Positions 14,490 to 22,021 of a stretch of DNA of 38,424 bases are shown here, in pieces. The DNA is from Myxococcales bacterium (GTDB taxonomy: Bacteria > Myxococcota_A > Polyangia > Polyangiales > Polyangiaceae). The notes beneath the pieces are model-generated. The model ran no database searches. It was not told the DNA's origin and saw only the letters and a list, made by a program, of their open reading frames with translations. The position numbers were made by a program, and so were the translations under genes. The DNA lies in the NCBI GenBank assembly GCA_004193285.1, contig SECP01000077.1, forward strand, positions 1 through 38,424, written 5' to 3'. How positions within the stretch are numbered: position 1 is the stretch's first letter; each line of letters starts with the position of its first letter.

Positions 14490-15533
14490 TTAGAACGGCG
14501 CGGAAACGAGCAGGGTCGCGCGGTTCGGTCCGACCTGCGCTTGGACGCGCGCGGGCGGCTCTGTTTTCCACAAGGCCAAAGTGAGACCAAACGCCAACGC
14601 GGAGACGCCTGCGGTGACGAAGCCGACCGTCGCGATGGTCCGGTCTCTCTTCTCCTCCTGGCGGGCATTCTCGAGCTCCGCGCAGCCCTCGCGCGGAATG
14701 GAGCACGCGATGCCCTCGGGGTCGCTCCCTCCGATTTGCGCGAGCACGCGCTCGTTCGCGGTTTCATAACGGTCCGCCGCCCCGTTCTTGGCGATCGTGA
14801 AAACGATCCCGCTCGCAACTCCTGCTGCGAACAAGGAAGCCTCGGTCACGAGCGTCACCGTGCGCGCGGTGTCTGCGTCTTGCAATGCGACACGCGGTGC
14901 TTGCCGGGGGCCGAGCGCGGAACTGCCAGCGGCGGGAGCCACCGCTGCGGATTGCGTCGGCGGGAGCTCCAGCGCTACCTGCCTGGCCTCTCCCACTGCC
15001 AGCTCGAGGTCCGCGGCGAAGCTCGCGCGGCCAGTGGCAGTCGCGCTCAATCGGTGTTTGCCCGGGTTCACCGGGATGGGCACGCCCAATACCGAGCTCG
15101 AGAGTGCCTTGCCGTCCAGCTCCACGCTGGCGCCCGCCACGCCATCCGGCAAGCGGAGCGTAACGGTGGCCACTTTGGCTTCGACTCGTTTGCGTGCGTC
15201 GGGGAGCAGCCGGTCCACATCCGGCGCCTTGATGCCGCTGTCGAGGAGCTCCCGCGCGCGGTCGTATTCGACGAGCGCCTCGACCAGGGCCCCCTGCTCT
15301 TCCTCGCAGCGGGCGAGGTGGAACCGCATACCCGGCGTGTCCTTGATGACGATGGCCTTACGGAACCGGTCCGCGGCCTCCCGGAACCGCCCCGCGTCTT
15401 CGGCCGCTTTTCCCTCTTCGAAGAGCCGACGGGCGACGCTGATTTCCGACGGAGTGGGCTCGGGGGCAGCCCGGACGAGGGCGGGAGCAGCGGTCAGAAG
15501 CAGGGCCAGGACGAGTGGAGAGGGGCGAAGCAT
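14490..15533 (-). CDS. Exported TPR-PEGA-like protein with two membrane helices (paralogue 2)
   Basis: 347 aa from ATG 15533 (MLRPSPLVLALLL). A signal peptide (to about residue 22, LVRAA) precedes TPR-like helices at about 25-110 (RRLFEEGKAAEDAGRFREAA, MRFHLARCEEEQGALVEALV). A PEGA-like beta domain follows (about 120-190; ASVELDGKAL, VNPGKHRLSATATGR). Two hydrophobic segments at about 220-242 and 290-310 flank a loop with two Cys (IACSIPREGCAELEN). The chain ends LLVSAPF, with a C-terminal Phe. The order matches the genes at 1367 and 31023, so the three are paralogues. An envelope location is inferred and the function is unknown. It converges on the AT-hook protein gene across a shared terminator. 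Confidence 0.85.
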   Translation of the reverse strand: MLRPSPLVLALLLTAAPALVRAAPEPTPSEISVARRLFEEGKAAEDAGRFREAADRFRKAIVIKDTPGMRFHLARCEEEQGALVEALVEYDRARELLDSGIKAPDVDRLLPDARKRVEAKVATVTLRLPDGVAGASVELDGKALSSSVLGVPIPVNPGKHRLSATATGRASFAADLELAVGEARQVALELPPTQSAAVAPAAGSSALGPRQAPRVALQDADTARTVTLVTEASLFAAGVASGIVFTIAKNGAADRYETANERVLAQIGGSDPEGIACSIPREGCAELENARQEEKRDRTIATVGFVTAGVSALAFGLTLALWKTEPPARVQAQVGPNRATLLVSAPF

Positions 15534-15658
15534 GGGGCTGGACCGAGGGCGGATATACACCTCTCGGCCAGCGCCTCGGACAGTTGCGTGAAATCATGCG
15601 GTATTTCAGTGCTGCTAAATATTATGGACGCCGCGCCGGGCCGGGTTAAACAAGGGCC

Positions 15659-16695
15659 GTGCGTGCTATCCGGGCCACCCTCGCCGCAACCGTGATCCTT
15701 GCCTGGGTTGGGCTGGCTTCCGCCGCCAGCTCCCCCCGGTATCACACCATCGCCAACGGTCAGCGCTTGGGCTCCATCGCCAAACGCTACGGCGTGAGCG
15801 TCGACGCGGTATGCACTGCCAACGGCATCGACCGCAATCAGCGCCTGAAGGTCGGGGAGAAGCTCCTCATCCCTTCCAAGGACGACAAGGACGGCTCGCT
15901 CACCCGCCGTCAGTACGGCCCGCCCGAACGTAAAGAGGCGCGGGACGGCGCAACCGCTCAGACCCTGCTTGCCAGCACGCGGGAGCCCGCGCGCCCCTCC
16001 ACTCACACCGTGTTTGCGGGCCAGCGGCTCGAATCGATCGCCAAGCGCTACCAGGTGAGCATCGATGCCCTCTGCGACGTGACGGCGTGGTCTTCGACAA
16101 GAAGGGCAAGGTCGCGCCCGGCGCGCTCGAGTCCATTTCGCGCCTCTTCGCTGCGACCGGCAATCGGCCGCGGGTGGACGCGCGCCTCATCGCGCTACTA
16201 GCGGACGTGAGCGAGCACTTCGGCGGTCGCCCCATGCGCGTCGTGAGCGGCTGGCGAGACCATTCGTACTTCGAAGACTCCCGCCACAAGCACAGCCAGG
16301 CCGTAGATTTCAGCATCTCTGGCGTCCCGAACACGGTGGTCAGGGACTACGTGAGGCGCTTCCGCAACTGCGGTGTCGGGTACTACCCCAACTCCTCCTT
16401 CGTCCACTTGGACGTACGAGACAACGCCGCGTATTGGGTGGACTACGCCGGCCCGGGCGAGGCTCCGCGAAGCAAGCCTCGCGCGGAGACGCCGGAGAAG
16501 GTTGCGGAGAGCGACAGCTCGGGTCCCATCGAAGAAGCCGGCGGCGCAGACGTGGATGAGCGGCCCGTCGGCGCCGCCGCCGCCGCCGCCGCGTTACCGC
16601 GCAAACCGGGTAGCGACATCGCGAGCGGCGCTTCGCATGCGTCGCACACCGCCGCGGCCGCCGCCGCCGCCGCCGCCGCGGCCGAAGCGCCCTGA
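15659..16695 (+). pseudogene. LysM / M15-type (YcbK-like) peptidase gene, frame broken in the second LysM
   Basis: The first frame, from GTG 15659, encodes a signal peptide (ATVILAWVGLASAASS), a full LysM (about 28-72; YHTIANGQRLGSIAKRYGVS to LLIP), a linker and a second LysM that stops matching after VSIDALC, near 16078. A different frame (16081-16695) then encodes a complete M15/DUF882-like domain: FGGRPMRVVSGWRDHSYF, SRHKHSQAVDFSISG with the His/Asp metal ligands, and NSSFVHLDVRD with the last His. A poly-Ala tail follows. The second half of LysM 2 and any linker are absent, so an internal deletion that shifts the frame is more likely than a 1-bp error. Intact relatives would bind and trim peptidoglycan in the periplasm. 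GTG 16087 could allow re-initiation without a signal peptide. A sequencing or assembly error remains possible. Confidence 0.75.
16569..16683 (+). repeat. GCC/GCG trinucleotide runs coding poly-Ala
   Basis: Two runs of GCC/GCG triplets (about 16569-16593 and 16650-16683) encode Ala tracts at the C-terminus of the broken peptidase frame. They are simple-sequence repeats prone to slippage, but they lie downstream of the frame break. Confidence 0.7.
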
Positions 16696-16744
16696 TCGCC
16701 GGGCATTTTTGCGGTTAGCGGGCAGCTATGCTTTTGTCCGAGGT

Positions 16745-17437
16745 GTGCTCTCCCGCTTCACGTCGTCGGACCTGGTGCGCCCTGCTTTGGCGCTGAGCTT
16801 GCTGGCGGCCTCTGGCTGCAACTACCCGAAACCACCCGCCGCGTGGACTGGCGCGCAGCCTCCACCCGCGAGCGCCGCTCCAGTGGCTCTCGCACCGCCG
16901 CCAGCTCCCCCACCCCCGCCGCCGCCTCCCAAGTGCGAGGATCTCAACGAGCGCTGCGTTGCCAATGCGGACACCAAGCTGCTCGTGGGTGACGGAGGCT
17001 CGTCGTTCACGCCGCCCGAAGGTTGGCACTACGCGCGCAGCAGCAGCGGAAGCATCGCGGTCAATCCGGATGGTACGGCTCTGGTGGTGCTGATGCCGAG
17101 CCCGGATCCCTCCGACATTGCTCCGGCCGTGGAGGCGATCGTGGCGGATCGCGGAGTGAAGGGGCTCAAGGTCGACAAACTGAAACGACGCTTGAAGAAG
17201 CCGCAGCAGTCGCTACCCGCCGGCGAAGGCAGCGTGGATCTATGGGAAGTCGACAAATCGCAACAAGGCGAGTCGTTGTCTCTTCTCGACAAAGGCAACG
17301 GCACTCTGCTCGTGCTCGTGGGCAAACCCGCGCCGGAGCGCACGCTCCTCGGCATCGGCTTCGTGGTCGAGGCCGCGGCGGAGACCGAGGCGCCCAAGAT
17401 CATGCAAGCCGTGCAGACGCTAAGGGCCAAACCTTGA
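16745..17437 (+). CDS. Lipoprotein with poly-Pro linker, unknown function
   Basis: 230 aa from GTG 16745 (the open frame continues upstream through the 3' part of the broken peptidase gene, but that part is not credible). The lipoprotein signal ends LLAASGCN. A linker of Pro/Ala with a run of eight Pro leads to a compact domain (about 65-230): CEDLNERCVANADTKLLVGD, FTPPEGWHYARSSSGSIAVN, ALVVLMPSPDP, GLKVDKLKRRLKKPQQ, and a final IGFVVEAAAETEAPKIMQAV. The domain resembles small alpha/beta folds that test for a 'sum of squares' style surface protein, but no family was recognised. It ends 28 bp before the kinase gene and is probably co-transcribed with it. Confidence 0.75.
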   Translation: MLSRFTSSDLVRPALALSLLAASGCNYPKPPAAWTGAQPPPASAAPVALAPPPAPPPPPPPPKCEDLNERCVANADTKLLVGDGGSSFTPPEGWHYARSSSGSIAVNPDGTALVVLMPSPDPSDIAPAVEAIVADRGVKGLKVDKLKRRLKKPQQSLPAGEGSVDLWEVDKSQQGESLSLLDKGNGTLLVLVGKPAPERTLLGIGFVVEAAAETEAPKIMQAVQTLRAKP

Positions 17438-17465
17438 CCTACGCCTCCATCGCCGCCGGAGACCG

Positions 17466-19265
17466 ATGATGTCCGCGCTCAGGCTCGCACCGGGAACGAT
17501 CTTGTCTGGCCGCTACCTAGTCGGTGAAGTGATCGGCGAGAGCGATCTCAGCACCGTCTATTCTGCGACCGACCAACGCGGACCCGCGCCGGTCGCGCTC
17601 AAGGTCTTCGAGCCCGCAGTGAAGGCTCGCGCCGCTGCGCTCTCGGAGTATCAGGCTCAAGCACGCCAAGCTTCCGGCCTGGGGGTGGAAGGCATCGCGC
17701 GGGCCTACGATTTCGGCATCGATGCCAACAGCGGCGCACCGTTCAGCACCGCAGAGCGCATCGGCTGGGCTTCGCTGGATCGCCGCGTGCTCGCTCAGGG
17801 TCCTCTCGGCGTCGCGGATCTTGCTCGCGCGATGGGCGTGCTAGCGCGGGCGCTGGACGCCGCCCACGCGACGGGTTTGTTGCACCGGGACCTCAAGCCT
17901 CAGAACGTCTTCATCTCGCCAGAAAACCCGGAGTGGTCGCGCATCACGGATTTCGGAGCATCCGCGGTGCGCCGTGGCGCGCCGGAAGCCATGGGCTGGG
18001 GAGGACCACCCGGCTACACCCCACCGGACGCGGTGGACGCGTCGGCACCCAGCTCACCGGGAGCGGATCTGTTCGCACTAGGCGTCGTGGCCTTCTTTGC
18101 GCTGACGCGCGGCACGCCCTTCCGCTCCCTTCGCAGCCCGACCTTCGACCCCAACTCGCACTGGTCGGAGCTCAACCAACCGCTTTCTCCGGTGAGCGAG
18201 CGCGCGAAGGAGATCGGTGTAGCGCTCGACCCTGCGCTGGATCCTTGGTTTGCGCGAGCGCTCGCGCTGAGCCCACAAGAGCGGTTTCGCAGCGCAGGCG
18301 AGCTGGCTCGCGAGCTGGCTACCGTCGCCCAGCAGCTGAGCGCGCGGGGCGGCGGCGGGCCGCGTTCGATGCCGGGTATCGCGGCGGCGATTGCGCAGCC
18401 GCTCGTCTTTCAGCCGGAGCCCTCGCCCGCTTCGCTGGGGCTCGCGCCCACGTCACCGATCACGACGGCGGCGATGGCAGCCGTCGCAGCCGCGCCCGCG
18501 CCAGGTTCGCCCGCGTCCGCGCAGGCGCGCATCTCCTCCGCGGATGAATCGGTCGCGCCTGCGAACAAGAAGAGCCTCGCGCTGCCGCTCATGATCGGCC
18601 TCGGAGTCTTGCTGCTCTCGGGTCTCGCCATCGCCGGCTACGCGGTGCTCGGAAAGCGTCAAGAGCCGGTGGCTGCGGCACCCAGCGCAGCCCCGTCCGC
18701 CAACGTCGCGTCCGCAGGGCTCCCGGCTCCGCTGCCGGCAGCGAGCGTCGCAGCCAGCCCCGCGAAGGCGCGTATCACGTGCCAACCCGAAGCGTGCGAG
18801 TCGGTCGTGTGCGACGGTAAGCCAATCGCGCAAGCCGCTGACAAGGCGGACGTCGAGGTCGAGGTCGAGCCCGGCGCCCACGCTTGCAGCGCCTCTAAAA
18901 GTGGCTTCACGTCTCAACCAGTCGCCTTCACGGCGACGGCCGGGCAAACCAGCGCAGTCCAATTCGAGCTCACCCGCGTGCCGCCATCGCAGCCGGCGAA
19001 GGCAGCGCCTGCGGCCCAAACGCAGAGCAAGCCCGCGGCCGTCGCCGCAACCGCGAAGCCCGCCGCTGCGGCGCCTTCCAGCAAAGCCGCTACCGCTGCC
19101 AAGGCTTCCACGGCCGCCAGCGCGAAACCGGCCGCTGCGACCTCGGCGAAGACGGCCGCTACCGCTGCGGCTTCGGCCAAAGCTGCCGCGAGCGCCACCG
19201 CCGCGAAAGCCGCTGCGGCCTCCAAGACGAAGAAGAAGTGCAGCACCTTCCTCGGGTGCAAGTGA
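17466..19265 (+). CDS. Ser/Thr protein kinase, membrane-anchored, PEGA-like C-terminus
   Basis: 599 aa; a GGAG precedes the tandem ATG codons (17466/17469). Kinase domain about 15-290: an atypical Gly loop GESDLSTVY (24-32), catalytic Lys 46 (PVALKVF), HRDLKPQN (140-147), DFG (162-164) and PGYTPPDA in place of APE. Catalytic residues are intact, so it is probably active. A proline/alanine linker leads to one transmembrane helix (about 370-392; MIGLGVLLLSGLAIAGYAVL). Outside the membrane there is a PEGA-like domain with three Cys (ITCQPEACESVVCDGKPI, VEVEPGAHACSASKSGF) and a long Ala/Lys/Ser/Pro low-complexity tail that ends KKKCSTFLGCK. It probably senses envelope signals and phosphorylates cytoplasmic targets. 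It follows the lipoprotein gene at 16745 by 28 bp. Confidence 0.93.
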   Translation: MMSALRLAPGTILSGRYLVGEVIGESDLSTVYSATDQRGPAPVALKVFEPAVKARAAALSEYQAQARQASGLGVEGIARAYDFGIDANSGAPFSTAERIGWASLDRRVLAQGPLGVADLARAMGVLARALDAAHATGLLHRDLKPQNVFISPENPEWSRITDFGASAVRRGAPEAMGWGGPPGYTPPDAVDASAPSSPGADLFALGVVAFFALTRGTPFRSLRSPTFDPNSHWSELNQPLSPVSERAKEIGVALDPALDPWFARALALSPQERFRSAGELARELATVAQQLSARGGGGPRSMPGIAAAIAQPLVFQPEPSPASLGLAPTSPITTAAMAAVAAAPAPGSPASAQARISSADESVAPANKKSLALPLMIGLGVLLLSGLAIAGYAVLGKRQEPVAAAPSAAPSANVASAGLPAPLPAASVAASPAKARITCQPEACESVVCDGKPIAQAADKADVEVEVEPGAHACSASKSGFTSQPVAFTATAGQTSAVQFELTRVPPSQPAKAAPAAQTQSKPAAVAATAKPAAAAPSSKAATAAKASTAASAKPAAATSAKTAATAAASAKAAASATAAKAAAASKTKKKCSTFLGCK

Positions 19266-19335
19266 TGCCAAGGCGGCCGCGCGTCTGCCAAAAGCACCGC
19301 GCTACCCGGGCCGCGCCGCTCGCCCTCAGGTAAAC

Positions 19336-19372
19336 GCGCTGCGGCGCTACCGGCTCAGCGCCAGCGCTCTTT
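19336..19372 (+). terminator. Possible terminator hairpin downstream of the kinase gene
   Basis: GCGCTG-bulge-GCGCT (19336-19348) pairs with AGCGCCAGCGC (19357-19367), followed by TCTTT. It overlaps the last codons of the convergent gene that ends at 19355. The bulged stem and short T-run make this a weak candidate. Confidence 0.3.
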
Positions 19373-20287
19373 GAGGTAGGGAAGGAGCAAGTCGCCGAAG
19401 GCGTAAAGCTGGTTGCAATGCGCCGGCTTGTCCATCCCCGCGAAGCCGCGAACGTGAAACGAGCCGCGGTCCGCCATGGACGTCAGGTCCATGTCTGGGC
19501 GCGGGCCGGGCATGTCGACGCGAATGCGGTCCATTCCCTCGGCATCCAGCAGGTAGCTCGCGGTTTCCGTAGTGCTCGCGTACGGAGTCGCGATCGTGGA
19601 GTGCGTGATGGCAAACAGCCGCTTCTCCTGCACCGCCTGATCCGCGAACAGCTCGAACGCGGCCATCTGCGCGGGGTTGACGTTGCGTTCACGCTCGTTG
19701 CCCACGAAGCCGGCATGCAGGCCGTCCGACAACAGAACCGAGTCGATCTTTGCGGCGTCGCTCGCGCGGTCCAGAATGCGCCACACGGCGCCGTAGCCGG
19801 CGCTCCAGGCGCTGAGCGCGAAGCGCTTGGGCGACGCAGCCGTCGGACACAGCTCGCGGATGCCGCTCGTGATGTTGCTCACCAGCTGACCGAATGAGCC
19901 GGGAGCGCCGAAGGGCTCCTCGTACGCGCCGGAGCCAATGCCCCAGTTGTAGATGACCAGCGCGCCGTCGATGCCCGACTTTTCGAAGGCGGTCTCCAAC
20001 TGATTGGGAGCGCCGTGGAAGTGGATGAGCAGGTCGTACGGCTCCTGCACCGCGCGGCAGCCAGCGGTGAGCGAGATGACGCGGCTCCCGGGAGCGACCC
20101 GGCGCTTGGGCGTGTCCAGCTGGGGGTCGAACTCACGCGGCGCCTCGAACGAGATGCTCAGGGCGCGGTCTAGCTCGGCGCGAGCAGGGTCCATCAGCCC
20201 GGCGCTCAGCGGCTCGGTGGGCCCTTGGCCGCCGACCTTGCCGACGACCATCAGGTAACCGAGTGCGATGGCTGCAAGGACTCGCAT
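19355..20287 (-). CDS. Alpha/beta-hydrolase-like exported protein
   Basis: 310 aa from ATG 20287. The N-terminal hydrophobic stretch (MRVLAAIALGYLMVVGKVGG) is a signal peptide or anchor. The core shows an alpha/beta-hydrolase layout: strand DLLIHFHGAPNQL (about 85-97) with an HG oxyanion-type motif, a nucleophile elbow LSAWSAGYGAV with Ser 162, LLSDGLHAGF with candidate acid Asp 188, and GSFHVRGFAG with candidate His 278. Substrate is unknown; an esterase or lipase-like role in the envelope is inferred. Two Cys (77 and 147) may form a disulfide. A promoter with good hexamers lies directly upstream. It converges on the kinase gene and diverges from the aldehyde dehydrogenase gene. Confidence 0.75.
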   Translation of the reverse strand: MRVLAAIALGYLMVVGKVGGQGPTEPLSAGLMDPARAELDRALSISFEAPREFDPQLDTPKRRVAPGSRVISLTAGCRAVQEPYDLLIHFHGAPNQLETAFEKSGIDGALVIYNWGIGSGAYEEPFGAPGSFGQLVSNITSGIRELCPTAASPKRFALSAWSAGYGAVWRILDRASDAAKIDSVLLSDGLHAGFVGNERERNVNPAQMAAFELFADQAVQEKRLFAITHSTIATPYASTTETASYLLDAEGMDRIRVDMPGPRPDMDLTSMADRGSFHVRGFAGMDKPAHCNQLYAFGDLLLPYLKERWR

Positions 20288-20596
20288 CGAGTGCCTTGGT
20301 TATACCGGTCGGAATTTCATTCTGTAAACCCGAAATCGACGCACGCTACGAGCGTGTAGGCGCGCCCCCACACGCTCACTCCTCAGGGTGAATTCGATGT
20401 TTTCTCGAGGATTTGGCGCCGAATCTGACGATGGATATCGGCCCATGACATGTAGGAGCCTGTCGCGAAGCATCCTGGGAAAATTCGCACCGACATGTGA
20501 TCATTCATTGAAGCGGGATTTTTCCACGGTGTGAGTTGCTGCAAGCATCGCCCTCTACCCGTGTGCATGAGTGCGCGCGCGATATGCTGGCGACAC
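20288..20596. other. Divergent intergenic region, about 309 bp
   Basis: Between the hydrolase-like gene (minus) and the aldehyde dehydrogenase gene (plus). It contains the promoter at 20299-20328 and a short perfect inverted repeat CACGCT-ACG-AGCGTG around 20342-20356. It is more AT-rich than the flanking genes. An open frame on the minus strand (20383-20634) has no coding features and is not called. Confidence 0.45.
20299..20328 (-). promoter_or_regulatory. Candidate sigma70-type promoter for the hydrolase gene
   Basis: On the minus strand TTTACA (20328-20323; 5 of 6), an 18-nt spacer and TATAAC (20304-20299; 5 of 6). The predicted start is near 20292, giving a leader of about 5 nt before the ATG at 20287. 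It is the best-matching promoter found in the window. Confidence 0.55.
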
Positions 20597-22021
20597 ATGA
20601 CGACCCGTGTGATGGGCCCGTACATCGGCGGCAAGCACGAGACCGCGTCGCCGCGGGAGGTAAGAAGCCCCTACGACGACGCCCTCGTCGGCACGGTCGG
20701 GCTCGGCGACGAAAGGCTCCTCGAGGCCGCGATCGCCGGTGCGGCGGCTGCTTTCAAAGCTTGGTCTCGTAGCCCAACTCACGAGCGTGCGCTGGTCCTC
20801 GAACGCCTGGCGCTCGCCATCGAAGCCGAGCAGACCGAGCTTTCGCAGCTCATCACGCGCGAGAGCGGCAAGCCGATCCGTTACTCGAAGGCGGAGGTCG
20901 CGCGCGCGATCTCCACGTTCCGACTCGGCGCAGCGGAGGCGCGTCTGCTCGGGGGTGAAGTGCTGCCCTCCGATCAGCTTCCTGGTGCCGAAGGCCGTCT
21001 TACGCTCTACCGAAGGGTTCCGCGTGGACCGGTAGCTGGCATCTCGCCCTTCAATTTTCCCCTCAACTTGGTGGCGCACAAGCTCGCGCCCGCGCTCGCG
21101 ATCGGCGCGCCGCTCGTGCTCAAGCCGGCCCCGCAGGCGCCGCTCACCGCCCACCGTCTTGCGGAGCTGGTCACGGCCGCGGGCGCGCCCCCGCATGCCT
21201 TCGACGTGGTGCATGCGGAGCCGAACGTCGCGGAGCGGCTCGCGACGGACCCGCGCCTGCCGGTGCTCTCGTTCACCGGCAGCGATACGGTCGGTTTCCA
21301 TCTAGAGAGCGTCGCCCGGCGCAAGCGCGTGACGCTCGAGCTCGGCGGCAACGCCCCTTGCCTCATCGACGAAACGGTGGACTTGGAAGCGCTGTTACCG
21401 CGCATCGTGGACGCCGCGTTCGGCAACGCGGGCCAGGTATGCATCAAAGCCCAGCGCTTGTACGTGGTGAAGAGCCGCTTCGACGCGTTCGTCGAGCGCT
21501 TCGTGGCGCTCACCCGCGAGCTCGCCGTCGGCGATCCGATGGATCCGCAGACCGTCGTCGGGCCGATGATCGAGGGGCGCCACGTGACCCGCGTGCAAGA
21601 ATGGATCGCGGAGGCCGAGCGCGGAGGCGCCACGCGCTTGCTCGGCGGTGACGCTCGAGGAAACGTTCTGTGGCCCATCGTTCTGACCGGCACCAAGCCC
21701 GAGCAGCGAGTATGCAAGGACGAGATCTTCGGGCCCGTGACGCTGGTGGAGCCGGTAGAAGACTTCGATGCAGGCTTGAGAGCCTGCAACGCGTCGCGCT
21801 TCGGGATTCAAGCCGCGGTGTTCACGCGCGACTTGGGCCGCGCCCTCACCGCCTACCGTGAGCTGGACTATCCGGGCGTGCTCGTCAACGACGCGCCCAG
21901 CTTTCGCGTGGACAACGTGCCGTACGGGGGCACGCGCGACTCTGGTCAGGGTCGTGAAGGCGTTCGTTTCGCGATTGAGGACTTCACGGAGACCAAGCTG
22001 CTGAGCCTCAAGGACTTGTGA
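20597..22021 (+). CDS. Aldehyde dehydrogenase family protein (NAD(P)-dependent)
   Basis: 474 aa from ATG 20597 (MTTRVMGPYIGG); the open frame begins further upstream at 20531 without support. It has family landmarks throughout: SPFNFPLN with the oxyanion Asn 153, LKPAPQAP with Lys 176, FTGSDTVG for the nucleotide site, LELGGNAP with the general base Glu 248, and GQVCIKAQR with the catalytic Cys 282. CKDEIFGPV and the C-terminal GGTRDSGQGREG also fit. It would oxidise an aldehyde to an acid with NAD(P) in the cytoplasm. The overall pattern is close to lactaldehyde/phospho-aldehyde type enzymes, but the substrate cannot be fixed. The stop TGA abuts the stop of the convergent phosphoesterase gene (TGATCA), with no intergenic space. 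Confidence 0.93.
   Translation: MTTRVMGPYIGGKHETASPREVRSPYDDALVGTVGLGDERLLEAAIAGAAAAFKAWSRSPTHERALVLERLALAIEAEQTELSQLITRESGKPIRYSKAEVARAISTFRLGAAEARLLGGEVLPSDQLPGAEGRLTLYRRVPRGPVAGISPFNFPLNLVAHKLAPALAIGAPLVLKPAPQAPLTAHRLAELVTAAGAPPHAFDVVHAEPNVAERLATDPRLPVLSFTGSDTVGFHLESVARRKRVTLELGGNAPCLIDETVDLEALLPRIVDAAFGNAGQVCIKAQRLYVVKSRFDAFVERFVALTRELAVGDPMDPQTVVGPMIEGRHVTRVQEWIAEAERGGATRLLGGDARGNVLWPIVLTGTKPEQRVCKDEIFGPVTLVEPVEDFDAGLRACNASRFGIQAAVFTRDLGRALTAYRELDYPGVLVNDAPSFRVDNVPYGGTRDSGQGREGVRFAIEDFTETKLLSLKDL

Noticed and set aside
16745..17437. Treating the gene at 16745 as a continuation of the peptidase gene
   Set aside because: The frame upstream of 16745 overlaps the 3' part of the peptidase in another frame and is low-complexity. 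A lipoprotein signal with lipobox starts freshly at GTG 16745.
20555..21301. 248-codon minus frame and other long antisense frames under the aldehyde dehydrogenase
   Set aside because: They lie entirely opposite a gene with a full set of catalytic motifs and have no motif of their own.
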